This document shows, piece after piece, positions 1 to 10,352 of a stretch of 64,000 bases of DNA (positions are counted from its first letter, which is position 1; each line of letters begins with the position of its first letter). The position numbers and the translations under genes are program-made. The DNA is from Epichloe hybrida. Taxonomy: Eukaryota > Ascomycota > Sordariomycetes > Hypocreales > Clavicipitaceae. The stretch spans positions 1,116,001 through 1,180,000 of the forward strand of contig JAFEKR010000001.1 in NCBI GenBank assembly GCA_019022495.1, written 5' to 3'. Below the pieces are notes generated by a model, which had not been told where the DNA came from, did no database searches, and saw nothing but the letters and a program-made list of their open reading frames with translations.

Positions 1-636
1 TTAATTTCTTGTTTTTTATTATCCGAATCACTAGAGCTAGAATTAGAGCTACTATTGCTAAAGCTCTTATAACTAGTCTTGTAATTGCTAGGTTTCTTAT
101 ACGGATTAGGTGCTCCGTTAGAAAGGTTATAATTTCCTAGCATAAAAGAACCCTCTATAAGTTCTTTAGTATTCTTTTTATCTGATTTTTAACCCTTTTG
201 CTTCTTTTTCTTCTTATTAGAAGAGCCCTTATTTCTTTAGAGCTTTCTTTCTTTTTCTTCTAACCTTTAGGGGCCTTTTCCTTGTCTTTAGCACCCTTTT
301 CTAGGTCTTTAGCCCTATAATTCAAGGCTTTAGCTACTGTAAATAACTTATCCCTCTGTTTAGCTAGAAGGTCTGCCATTAGAAATTTAAGATTTAGGGC
401 TTCTAGGGGGACCCCTATAGCCCTATTTGTACGCATGCTAAATCGTTGCCTCTTAGCCCACTAAGGGAAGGTTGATTTTAGGGATTGAAGATATTAATTA
501 ACCTGATCTATAGGATTAATTAGGACCCCTGAAATCGATAATCTAGCTAGTAGATTATTAAAGACTGCATTAAAGGCTTCTAAAGTCCCCTTAAATCCAT
601 GAAAATTCAGGTTATGAAATTCAGAATATAGGGACC
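1..636 (-). pseudogene. copia-2 gag remnant, part left of the copia-1 insertion
   Basis: Read on the minus strand this is the later part of a Ty1/copia Gag. It matches 12148-12786 of copia-1 almost base for base. A recognisable frame includes HNLNFHGFKGTLEAFN, followed by a lysine-rich stretch and a serine/aspartate-rich tail near the left edge. The frame is broken by TAA/TAG codons typical of RIP. It stops at GGACC (632-636), which is repeated at 14514-14518 on the far side of copia-1, so this segment and 14519-15430 were once contiguous. The rest of this outer element lies beyond the left edge. Family assignment is firm; no functional product is expected. Confidence 0.85.
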
Positions 637-1431
637 TATTGAAATGTAGGGAGCTAGTTGCCAGCTGGCAACAGCTGTACAAGTGTAGCTTCTACGGTCA
701 GGGACCAATAGAGCCACCACGTTGAATATTTAACGCAATGCAACGGAAGGTTTTGGCAGTTATTAACTAATTAAATTCAATCTAGATGACTTTTATAATA
801 TCTTATATACTAATAGAATTGATTTTAGTGACGTTATACGGGCAATGCGGCTATTGGATTAAGAGGCCTAGCTATCTAGCTAGATTAAAAAGATCTTCTT
901 TCTCTTATATACCTACTAACTGTATTGGTAAATCCGGACCGCTAAAGAGGTCTTATAGGCTACTTTTTATTTTCCGTAAAATTTATTTATATATAAAATC
1001 CAAAAAATCGACTTATCACTATACAAACTAGTAACCTATATGCACCAAATTTTAGTCTAAAAAATATTCTTATATAAAATAAAAGCCCTGTCTTCTAGCT
1101 TTAATTTGCTATATGTAAGACTTTTATATAACCTCTAGTTAAAGAGAAAATCGCTGTTAAAGATAGCTATAGGGTAACCTGCTTACGTCACCCTAGCTTA
1201 CCTAATTACTAGTGGCGCTGCGGTTATGGCTGCGCTTGTAGCCATAACGCAATTGAATAATCATAATTAATAATTAATTTAGATTAGTTATTTACACAGT
1301 TAGTCATAGCTATTAACAGCTACCTTCGCGACTGTTAATAGCTGTAGTGTAGCTGTTAGGCTTGTAATGCAAGCTAGTAATAGAAAGGTCCTTTAACTAG
1401 AAAGGGTTAAAAATAGGTCTTATTTTTAACA
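637..1431 (-). repeat. copia-1 3' LTR (795 bp)
   Basis: In element orientation it begins TGTTAAAAATAAG and ends CATTTCAATA. It matches the LTRs at 13698-14513, 15431-17633 and 21246-22024. It is 21 bp shorter than 13698-14513 because a short CAGCTG-rich segment near 1300-1345 is present once here and partly duplicated there. It is more heavily C-to-T mutated than the 5' LTR. Confidence 0.9.
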
Positions 1432-1440
1432 CCCCCTTTA
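1432..1440 (-). other. copia-1 polypurine tract
   Basis: The minus strand reads TAAAGGGGG directly before the TGTTAAAAA that opens the 3' LTR. This is the expected place and composition for the primer of plus-strand DNA synthesis. It independently fixes the element's orientation. In copia-3 the equivalent (before 21246) is shifted to TAAAGAGGG by RIP. Confidence 0.75.
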
Positions 1441-1637
1441 CAAAAGAATTACGTATAAGCTAATTAAAAGCGTAAAAAGTGATATAGGGTAAACAAGAAC
1501 TTTTAGATAAAAACAAATAAAAGGGAAAAACAGGAAAAGATAAAAGACCCCCCTTTTGAATTCCTAGCTATTGTTAAATATAGCTCCCTTTTTAGCGTTG
1601 TTTTTGGTTCCCTGTTGAAGGGATTTAGTTATTAGTT

Positions 1638-3613
1638 TTAGTGATTATTAAGCCCTAAGAGCCTAATAAAAGCCTAATAAAAAGGCCTAGATAACGGTTT
1701 CGTTAGGCTATCTATAGGCATTAACTTTGTATCTAGATATTTAATCTTAGCTAAACCCTCTAAAACCTATTGCCTAATATAGTTAAACTTTAGCAAGGTA
1801 TGCTTTGTATGGCTATGTAAGGCAGGGTTATAGGCAGTGGTTATAGCGCCTTAATTATCGTAATATATCTAGATAGGGGGAGAAATAGGGGTTTTTAGCT
1901 CCTTAAATAAGCCCTAAAGCCACTGTAGCTCCTAGAAGGTCTCGTAGATAGCATTAGCTTTAGCTTCTAATGTTAATAGAGCTATTATACTAGCTTTCTT
2001 TAATTTCTAGCTAATAGGTCCGCTAGCTAGCTTAAATAGATAAGCGTAGGTTAATTTAGAGGTCTTTTTATCCCCTGTAAAATCACTATTACAATAACCT
2101 ATTAGGCTTTTGCTAGCTATACCTTTAGGGTCTCCCCTATAAATTATAGCAAGGAATTTAGTCCCTAATAGGTACCTAAGTAGGTTTTTAGCTGCTTTTA
2201 GGTGCTCTATATAGGGCCTAGCTAGTGCTATAGATAGCCACTGAAGTGTAAAGGCCACGTCTAGCCTTATAAGTAACATTAGGTACATTATAGTCCCTAT
2301 AATACACTGATAGAGCTTGATTTCGCTAGCTATTAAAAGCTTAGTAGTTTGCGTAGCTAAAACGCCTAGCTGAAGAGGTATGCTAATAGGCTTACTATCT
2401 AGTATGTTAAATTGATTTAAAGCCTCTAAGATATACTAAGATTAATGAATTTTCAGGACCCTATTAGGTCTATCTTATACGATTTAAACCCCTAAGAAAA
2501 ATTCAGCTAGCCCTCTATTTTCTATTAGATAGACTTTATAAAGTTCCTTTTTAAGTCTTTAGATATAACATAAATCCGGTCTAATTAGAAGATAATTATT
2601 CACATATGTGATAATAAAGGTTTTAGTGGAGGAATTATAGAATATAGCTAGGTTAGAAATTAGAGGGCTAAATTCTAGGGACTTTAGCACTATAATTAGT
2701 GCTTATTGCCATTCCCTTAAGCTCTGTTTTAGGCTATATAAAGATTTCTATAATAAAATTACTTAATCTTTAGAAGGTTTATAGCTAAAACTTTTAGCTA
2801 ATCTAGCTAATTTAGGATTTGCTTTAAGGAATTCAATAAATCCGTCTGGAATAACTATATAAATCTATTATTATAGCTTACTATTAAGAAAAGCTCCTAT
2901 AAAATCGACCTGTTCGATTTCCTAGTTATTCTAAGCCACTAGGGCTAGTAAAATCCTCCAGCTAGGGGGAATACTTGTGGCTACAAAGGTCTCTAGATAA
3001 TCTAGACCTTCGATTTGCATAAATCCCTTAGCAACGAGTCAGGCCTTGTATTTTAAAGGATTATTTTCTTTATCCTTTTTAAGCTTATAAATAAGCCTAT
3101 TCTTTAGTACTTTTTGGCCCTTAGGTACTTAGTCTTTCCCTATAAATTTAAAAGTACTAGCCTTTAGAAGCTATTTATATTCCTTATATATAGCTTCTAT
3201 CCATTTATCCCTTTTAGGGCTAGATATAGCTTGCTTCCAGGTCTTAGGTTTAGGGCTATTAGGGTTGTTTTCCTTTAGCTTCTCCTGTACCTTAAAGCAG
3301 ATTTCTTTTATAAAATCTAGAGAAGAAGGGGAACTAATATTAACATCCATAGGGTCAATATTAGGGTCGAAGTCGGTAATTTTGTTAAAATCAAGGTCCG
3401 GAGTCGAAATCTAATTTCCTAGGGAAGTTACGGGCGTGGCCTTCTCTGAGGCCTCTGGAATCGGTTCCTTAGGGGGTTATACAGGCCCTATAGGGTGTTT
3501 TTCTTAACCTATAGGGGGATTTTGATTTCCTATGTTGTCTATAGGGTAATCCTTTAAACCTTGATTTAGATCTTGATCTTCTAAATCATTTTCCCCCTCT
3601 AAAGGGTTATCCT
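1638..3613 (-). pseudogene. copia-1 Pol, C-terminal half: reverse transcriptase and RNase H
   Basis: Minus-strand translation gives the copia reverse transcriptase start (KYKA..VAKGF, near 3040), then the active-site strand, which reads YVNN at 2595-2606 where copia has YVDD. The RNase H segment follows, with LLIRLDVAFTLQWLS, LLRYLLGTKFL and GYCNSDFTGDKKTSK (2007-2288, the longest open stretch) and ends GLNNH-stop at 1638. Loss of both catalytic aspartates and many TAA/TAG stops make it non-functional. The upstream part of the same Pol continues at 10353 on the other side of gypsy-A1. Confidence 0.9.
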
Positions 3614-3815
3614 TGTGAGAACAATGGTAGCTAGGCAAGAGGTATAGGGGCTCTGGTATATTGACTAAAGCTTGCTTAGTCTAAGTGTGTTATGCGTGCA
3701 AGTTGCTAGCTTATAGCTAGTGGCTTGCTAGTGTCACGTGAACCTAGCCCTAGGACATAGCTTACCTACGGGGTGTACTAGTAATTATAGGTGTTATTAT
3801 AAGTAAGGCCTTATA
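3614..3815 (-). repeat. gypsy-A1 3' LTR (202 bp)
   Basis: Same length as the other three gypsy-A LTRs in the window. Internal landmarks are an imperfect CTAGC-TTATA-GCTAG inverted repeat followed about 15 bp later by CACGTG (3735-3740). The 3' LTR has more C-to-T changes than the 5' LTR: its end reads GGCCTTATA instead of GGCCTCACA. Confidence 0.92.
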
Positions 3816-3899
3816 ATTACCCCCTTACTTATAGCTAGGCTCCTAAATAGCTTGCTAGCTATTATATAGCTATTTGCTACTTAGCTACTATATTAAAAT

Positions 3900-4900
3900 A
3901 ATAATAAATAATAAGTAGTGCTTAAGTATAAATTCACTAGTAACTCCTTATTATATTACACACTTTTCTCTTCTATAATACTAGATAAGTTTTCTATAAA
4001 TTATTATTATACCTTTAAATACCTTTACTTTGCCCTTACCTATTACTATATTTTCGTTATAGAAGCTAAATATATTCCCTTAAAGGAATATTCCTATATA
4101 CACTATTTGCGTACTAGGTGCGTAGACTTTAAGAAAAACCCTTTATCTAAGCCTAAACTACCTAAGATTAACTATTAATTCCCTATTAAATTATTTACTA
4201 TTACTATTATAATAGTAAAGCATTCTAAATGCTATATTTAGTGTTATAAATATAGTAACACCTGTAATACTATAAGTATACCGCTATTTACTAGTCTTTT
4301 AGTCCCTTATCTCTAATATCTTTATATAGGTAATAGCCACTATAAAAGGTAACTTTCTAGACCTTTTAGTCCTTTTAGACTAGGTATAAACCCTTATAGA
4401 TACCCTTAGTAGTACTATTAAGGAGAACCCTAAGGACTCTATATTCTCTAAGGTAACTTACTTTAGTATTACTAGGTCTTGCTTAGCCTTAATATTAGGT
4501 TTTAACCACGCTAATATAGCACACTATATTACATTTAGCCTTATAAGGGCTATAAAGGTTTACTAGGTTTATCTTTTCCTTACTTATACACTAGTGCTTT
4601 ACTTATGTTTTAGGGTAAGAGGTATTAATTTTATATAATTAGTATATTATATCTTAGTAATAACTTTCTATTATAATATAGCTAGTGCTTATCCTAGGAG
4701 TAGTAAGTATTCTATTCCTTTTTACTACTAATTTACTAACCCTTTTATAGTAAAACTATTATAAACTTTTCTATATCTAAAAGATAAAGGTAACTTTATA
4801 TTTATAGTCTTATAACCTAGGTTTTATGCCCTAGGGCATAGTAAAGCATTGCTTTTTCTAGGTAATAAGGGGCCTTATTAGGGAGAATAAAAAAGCAAGT
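3900..4900 (+). other. plus-strand (antisense) reading frame inside gypsy-A1, downstream of Pol
   Basis: Between the chromodomain end of Pol and the 3' LTR there is about 1.1 kb not explained by sense coding. The plus strand holds a frame open for 86 codons (to the TAA at 4176-4178). Past that point I followed it by hand to about 4620, and every interruption was TAA or TAG, as RIP makes from CAA, CAG or TGG. Near 4220-4270 it has a cysteine cluster (CYI-stop-CYKYSNTC). The first ATG is not visible: the open part starts at GTG here and GCG in the other copy. The equivalent frame is open over the same codons at 36548-36796. Function unknown; it may be an antisense ORF of the kind known from some Ty3/gypsy elements, or chance. 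Confidence 0.4.
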
Positions 4901-5189
4901 AAATACCTTCTTTATAGGGGTGTGGTGTATTCCTATATAAAGGCCACTATAGAGGGGTTTCCCTTAACTCTCCTTACTTTATAGGCATGTTTTCTTTTAT
5001 TTTTTAGTAAGTAATCTAAGGTTTTTATTCTAGAGTGTAATAGTAGCTAATAAGGCTATGCCTTTTCTATAAGAATATTATATCTTTTTACCTATAACTT
5101 ACTTATATCTTACTACTTTTCTTACTAGACTTATTTTAGTAAAATGCCTAAATTATATATTAAGCGCCTTCTATGTCTTTTACTATAAC

Positions 5190-8100
5190 TTATTAGTTAT
5201 ATTTACTTAGCTAGCCCTTTTATTTTACTAGGTATTTATTGCCTTCTTAGGTTTTCCTATAGTTCTTAACCTCCTTAACTTTATACTTATTATCTTTATT
5301 CTCTAAGTTTAGTATTAGCATTTCCTTATCTCTAGTGTCTTTATAGTAATTCTATAGCTTTAATAGGCTAATATAAAATATATTATATAGCTAACTATAT
5401 TTTTTAGGTAATATAAGTCTATATACTTATTTTCCTATAGTATTAAGTACTTAAAATAGTCTAATAAATCTAGGGGTTAGCTTTTATTTTATATCCTTAA
5501 GCCTAATATTCTTTACTAATAGTAGTACTAGGTTACCTCTTTTTAGTGTTAATAGCTAGTAATACTAGTTATAGTACTTTACTTAAGTCTTAGTGGCTTT
5601 TACCTAGTTTTACTTTAGCTACTCTCTAACTTTATATAGCTTTATAATATATACATAGGCTTCTAATACCTTACCTTCTTTAGTCTTATCCCTAAAAGCT
5701 AGGTAAAACTTAGGTAAATAGCCTATAAGGGAGTAATTAGGAAAGTAGCCTATAGTCTTATTTACTATATTATTATAGGCAAATTAGGCTATTAGGAGTA
5801 GCTTAGGCTATATCTATTAGTTATTAGCTATAAAGCATTAGAGGTAATGCTTAAGTACCTAGTTTATTCTCTTTATTTACCTATTAGTTTAGGGGTAAAA
5901 TACTATAGAAAGCCTTTACTTTATATATAATAGGTAATATAAGTCTAACTAGAATTAGCTTATAAAGACTAATCCTCTATTAGATATAATGCCCTTTAGC
6001 GCCCTAAACCTTAGTTTAATCTCCTTATAAAAAAGCTTTACTAGTTTAGCTATATTAATTATTATAATTATAGGTAAGAAAACAGAGTACTTAGTAAATT
6101 AGTCTATAATTACTAGGATTACAGTAGTCTCTTATTTACTTACTTAGGTAACTAGTAATCCTATAATAAAATCTATTAAGATTTTTACCTATAGTTACCG
6201 TAGTATTAGCAGGGATTTAAGGCTTCTATATAGGCAATGCCTTCTAGCCACTACCTGCTAGTAAACCCTATAGCTTATAATATAGTTAGATACTAACTTA
6301 TTTATGCCTAGCTACTAGAAGTAATGCTTTAATAGCTTAAGAGTGTATTTAGTCCTAAAGTAACTTACTAGTAAATTATTATAGTATAGCTATAGAAGCT
6401 CTTATTATAAGATAGGCTCCTAGGGAATAACTACCTAGTCTTAGTATATTAGGAGGCCTCTTATGCTATATAACTATAGACTAGCTTTTCCCTTGCCTCT
6501 TACTAGGGAATTATTAATCTTACTATTTTGCCTTTACAAATCTAGATCTTAATCCTACGCTTTCTATAGTAATTACGCTAATAGTTTATTTAGCCTAGAT
6601 TAGTAAGGATTTAGTAGCTTAATAGTCTCCTATATCTCTTATATTACACTAATATCTTAGATATATACTACCTTCTCCCAGAAATTACCCTTATTTAGCT
6701 AATCTTTCACTAGATCTATAGTAGCTAACTAGCCTCTTAACTAGGCTACTCTAGCCTCTAGAGCTCTCTTTATAGTAGCTAGGGCATTTTCCTCCCCTAA
6801 AGGTATCTTACTAAGCCTCTTTACTAAGACTAAGGCATTTTCCTCCCTTAAAGGCATCTTACTATATCTTCTTTAATATATTAAGACTAGGGTATTTTCC
6901 TCCCCTAAAGGTATCTTACTATATTTTCTCTTATATATTAGTATCTCTTCTTTTACTAGTTCTTTAGTAACTACTATTTTCTTTTAAAGCTCTAGTAAAA
7001 GTAACTTATTTATTAAGGGTTTACCTTTATAATTAGACTATCTTAATAGTGTATTTACTAGGTTACTCTTCCTAGGTCTATGCCTAATTATAAAGTAAAA
7101 GGGGTAGAGGAATATACACTATCTAGCCTATTTTCTATTTAGCTTTTACTACTTTATAAAAGTCTATAAGTTATAATAATCTAATAGGACCTTTACTAAG
7201 GTTACTATGCCTTTAATATAGTATTACTAGTGTTTAAATAACTTTACTATAGTAAGTAGCTTCTAATTTACTATACTATAATTATATTTAGTATTTATAA
7301 ACTTCCTTAACTAAAATGCTATAGAATACTATTAGCTCTTATTATTTTACTAAGATAAGATTCTTACTATTATAAAGACTAAAGTATTTATCTTAATGCA
7401 TACTAGCTAACTTAGGTTATAATAATAAAGAAGAGGTACCTATTAAAAGGTATCTTTTAGCTAGTTATTCACTAGCTATTCTCTTTCCCTAAATATAAAC
7501 TTCCTAGTCTAAATACTATTTTAACTACCTTTTATTAGTATATATAAGGGTGCTATAATCCTAGAGTATTAGTAAATAAACCTTTAGTAAAAGTTATAGA
7601 ATCCTAGGAAGGACTATATATCTTTAAAGCTTATAGGCTTCTTCTAGTCTTAGATTATATTTACTTTATATATATCTATTAAAATACTATTAACTAATAG
7701 GATAAACCCTAGGAATTTCACTAATTCCTAGTAAAATAAACACTTTAAGGGTTTTATATATAACTTTACTAACCTTATATATTCTAGAACTTCCTTATTA
7801 TATATATAGTGTGCTTTTTTTATATTTTTAAGAAAATAAGGATATTATCTAAATACACTATATAAATAGTGTTTACTAGCCTATAAAGCGCTTTATAAAT
7901 ATAGCTCTAGAAAGTAGCTAGTGTGTTAGTTAGCTTAAAGGGCATTATAAGGTATTTATAGTGTCTATAGTAAATATAAAATATAGTCTTTTACTTATTA
8001 CCCTCTTTAATATAAATTTAATAGTAAGTATTCTTAATATTAATCTTTAAGAAATAGTAAGCTCCTTAGTACTAGTCTAGGATCTTTAAAATTAGGGGGA

Positions 8101-8920
8101 GAGTATAGTAATTTTTCTATATTACTTTATTAAGTCCTTAATAATTTATATATAGTTAAAGCATTCTATCCTTCTTTAGCATAAATAGGATAGGCATGCC
8201 TATAGGGCTCTTAGAGGGTCTTATCTAGCCTTTTTATAGGTTTTTATTAATATATTTATAGAGCTCCTTTAACTTACTTTAGGAGAGAGAGTAAATTAGT
8301 TTATATAGGGGCATAGCCCTAGGTATTAGGTTAATTATATAATTAGTCTTCTTTCTTAATAGTAAACTACTTACCTTATTTACTATAAATATATCTTTAA
8401 ACTTATATAGTTCCTTAGGGATATCTTTAATAGTTCTATATACTTTTACCTCCTTATTATCTTTAAGGGTAATAAACTTATCTTCTATAACTTCTATAAT
8501 AGTATATATAATAGCTTTATTATATATTACCTTTATAAACTTATAGGGAGTTATAAGTAAAAAGGCTATTTTCTTCTTCTTAAACCACTACTCTTAAGAG
8601 TATAAATAAAGATATATATATTCTTTAGTAAGTATATATATCCTAATTAAGATAAGGCTTCCCCTTACTCTTAGGTCTTTATTTATAGCTATATATAGTA
8701 GCTTAAGGTCCTTTTCTTTCTCTCTTAAGTCTTTAATAGTAATAGGCACCTTATAGACACTATATTAAGGGACTATAAGGGCCCTTACTACCTAGAGAAT
8801 AAGTGCTATAGCCTTAGCCTAATTAAGCTTATAGTTTCTTGCAAATTTAATGCTAATAATATTAAGCTTAGCATAGCTATCTAGATTTACTACTATTTTA
8901 ATGTCTTTATACCTATAAAT
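5190..8920 (-). pseudogene. gypsy-A1 Pol: protease, RT, RNase H, integrase, chromodomain
   Basis: On the minus strand, from right to left: an aspartic protease-like LDSYAKLNIISIKFA (about 8850-8900); reverse transcriptase with PIGMPILFMLKKD and NYYTLPLI (about 8000-8300) and active site YLDN at 7844-7855; integrase with ETTVILVIID and FTKYSVFLP (about 6060-6180); integrase C-terminus GDLVLLLVKNIRLKDIK (about 5500-5580); and a chromodomain-like KYKVKEVKNYRK then YLVK (about 5200-5310). The chromodomain places it in the chromoviruses, which as a group tend to target heterochromatin. Stops and the lost RT aspartate show it is dead. Confidence 0.88.
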
Positions 8921-8949
8921 AGTAACTAGTATATAAAATTAATACCTAA

Positions 8950-10130
8950 TTAGTACCTTAGTATTTAAGGTAAAGGTAAGGGCCTTTACTTTTACCTTAG
9001 GAAGTTTCCCTATTTATCTTAGGGGTCTTTCCTTAGCTTATTATATTTATTTATAAGGTAGTCTAGGCTATTATAGTTATAATATTACCTCTTATCCCTA
9101 ATTTCGCTATTATTTAGGTATATAGCTAGGCCCTTTTCCTAGTCTTTATTCCTTTAATCTCTATATAGCCTATAACCTTAGGGTAAGTTATTTCTATAAT
9201 ATTAGGGATTCTTATATAATCCCTTATCTCCTAAATATTTAGGCTTTTGCTTACTCTTTAGCATAGCCTCCTAAAATCACTAGGTAAGTTATATAACCTT
9301 CTCTTATGTTTTCCTAGTAATAGAGGTATATAAGTTAATATAGTCCTATAGCTTAAGGAGTAACTTTATAAAGAATATAAGGGCATAGGACTTTTCTAGG
9401 GCTCTTTCTAGGTATATCTCTAGTAAATCTAGGAAAATACTAAATTTAATAAGGCTCTAGCCTTTATATTACTTTGCGTTCTTAAGCTATATAGCTATTT
9501 AGGTATTATAGTTTATAAAGTCCTTAAGTAGTATAAGCATCTAGGTCTAGAATTTATCCTAGTTATCCTGAAGATTATCCTAGCTATTAGCCTATTATTT
9601 ATTAAGGTATTTATCCTATCTTGCCTTATAGTTAGTGTGTATATAGTTAAGTATAAAGAGAATCTTTTAGTAATTATATTAGTATTTTTTCTTTGCCTTA
9701 TTAAAGGTATAGTTTAGGTTATTTATCTATATCTTATACCTCTAGGGGTTTATAAGGTATTAAAGCTTAGTAATATTCTTAACTCTAATCTCTTAGTTAC
9801 TATTACTTAAGGAGAGGCTAGCTCTTTACTTACTTTTTCCTTATACTTCCCCTAAGTTACCCTTAATAAGGTTAATAAGCTCTTATTCTTATTCTTATAA
9901 TCTTTAGAGTTTTTCTAGCTAAGTAATTTACTCTAGTGTTACTATAGCTTTACTATAAGGAGTAAAGGGTCTTATTATAAGCGTGGTTTTATTAGTATAT
10001 AGTATATCTTTACCTATAGTATTACCCTTATTTACTTAGATATAACTCTTATCTATTAGGGTTAGGTTATTATCTAATATTACTCCAGTGAATTAGGTAA
10101 TTCTCCCCCCTATATTACTCTTAGGTAGCT
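8950..10130 (-). pseudogene. gypsy-A1 Gag
   Basis: This minus-strand region lies between the 5' LTR and the protease. Translation gives a lysine- and arginine-rich, helix-prone protein interrupted by RIP stops, including an RYIRIPNIIEITYPKVIGYI-like segment near 9150-9240. A nucleocapsid zinc knuckle could not be read. The identification rests on position and on the matching region 41566-42746 of gypsy-A2 rather than on a domain match. Confidence 0.6.
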
Positions 10131-10150
10131 AGTAAGAGAAGCTTTAGAAT

Positions 10151-10352
10151 TATAAGAATAATAGTAGCTAGGTAAGAGGTATAGGGGCTCTAGTATATTA
10201 ACTAAAGCTTGCTTAGTCTAAGTGTGTTATGCGTGTGAGTCACTAGCTTATAGCTAGTGGCTTGCCAGTGTCACGTGGACCTAGCCCTAGGACATGGCCT
10301 GCCTGCGGGGTGCACTGGTGATTACGGGTGTTGTTATAAGTGGGGCCTCACA
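10151..10352 (-). repeat. gypsy-A1 5' LTR (202 bp)
   Basis: The terminal CTCACA survives here. The right half (about 10260-10352) is much less RIP-mutated than the matching half of the 3' LTR and keeps CACGTG at 10272-10277. Confidence 0.93.

Larger units (their letters stand above)
3614..10352 (-). mobile_element. gypsy-A1: complete chromovirus (Ty3/gypsy) inserted in copia-1
   Basis: Two 202-bp LTRs (3614-3815, 10151-10352) begin TGTGAG and end CTCACA, or their RIP derivatives. The target duplication is ATCCT (3609-3613) and ATCCC (10353-10357), one C-to-T apart. Pol reads on the minus strand, and a purine tract (AAGTAAGGGGG on that strand) precedes the 3' LTR. Total length is 6739 bp against 6737 bp for the second copy at 36232-42968. 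It sits between the copia integrase and reverse transcriptase, so it is younger than copia-1. Confidence 0.95.
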
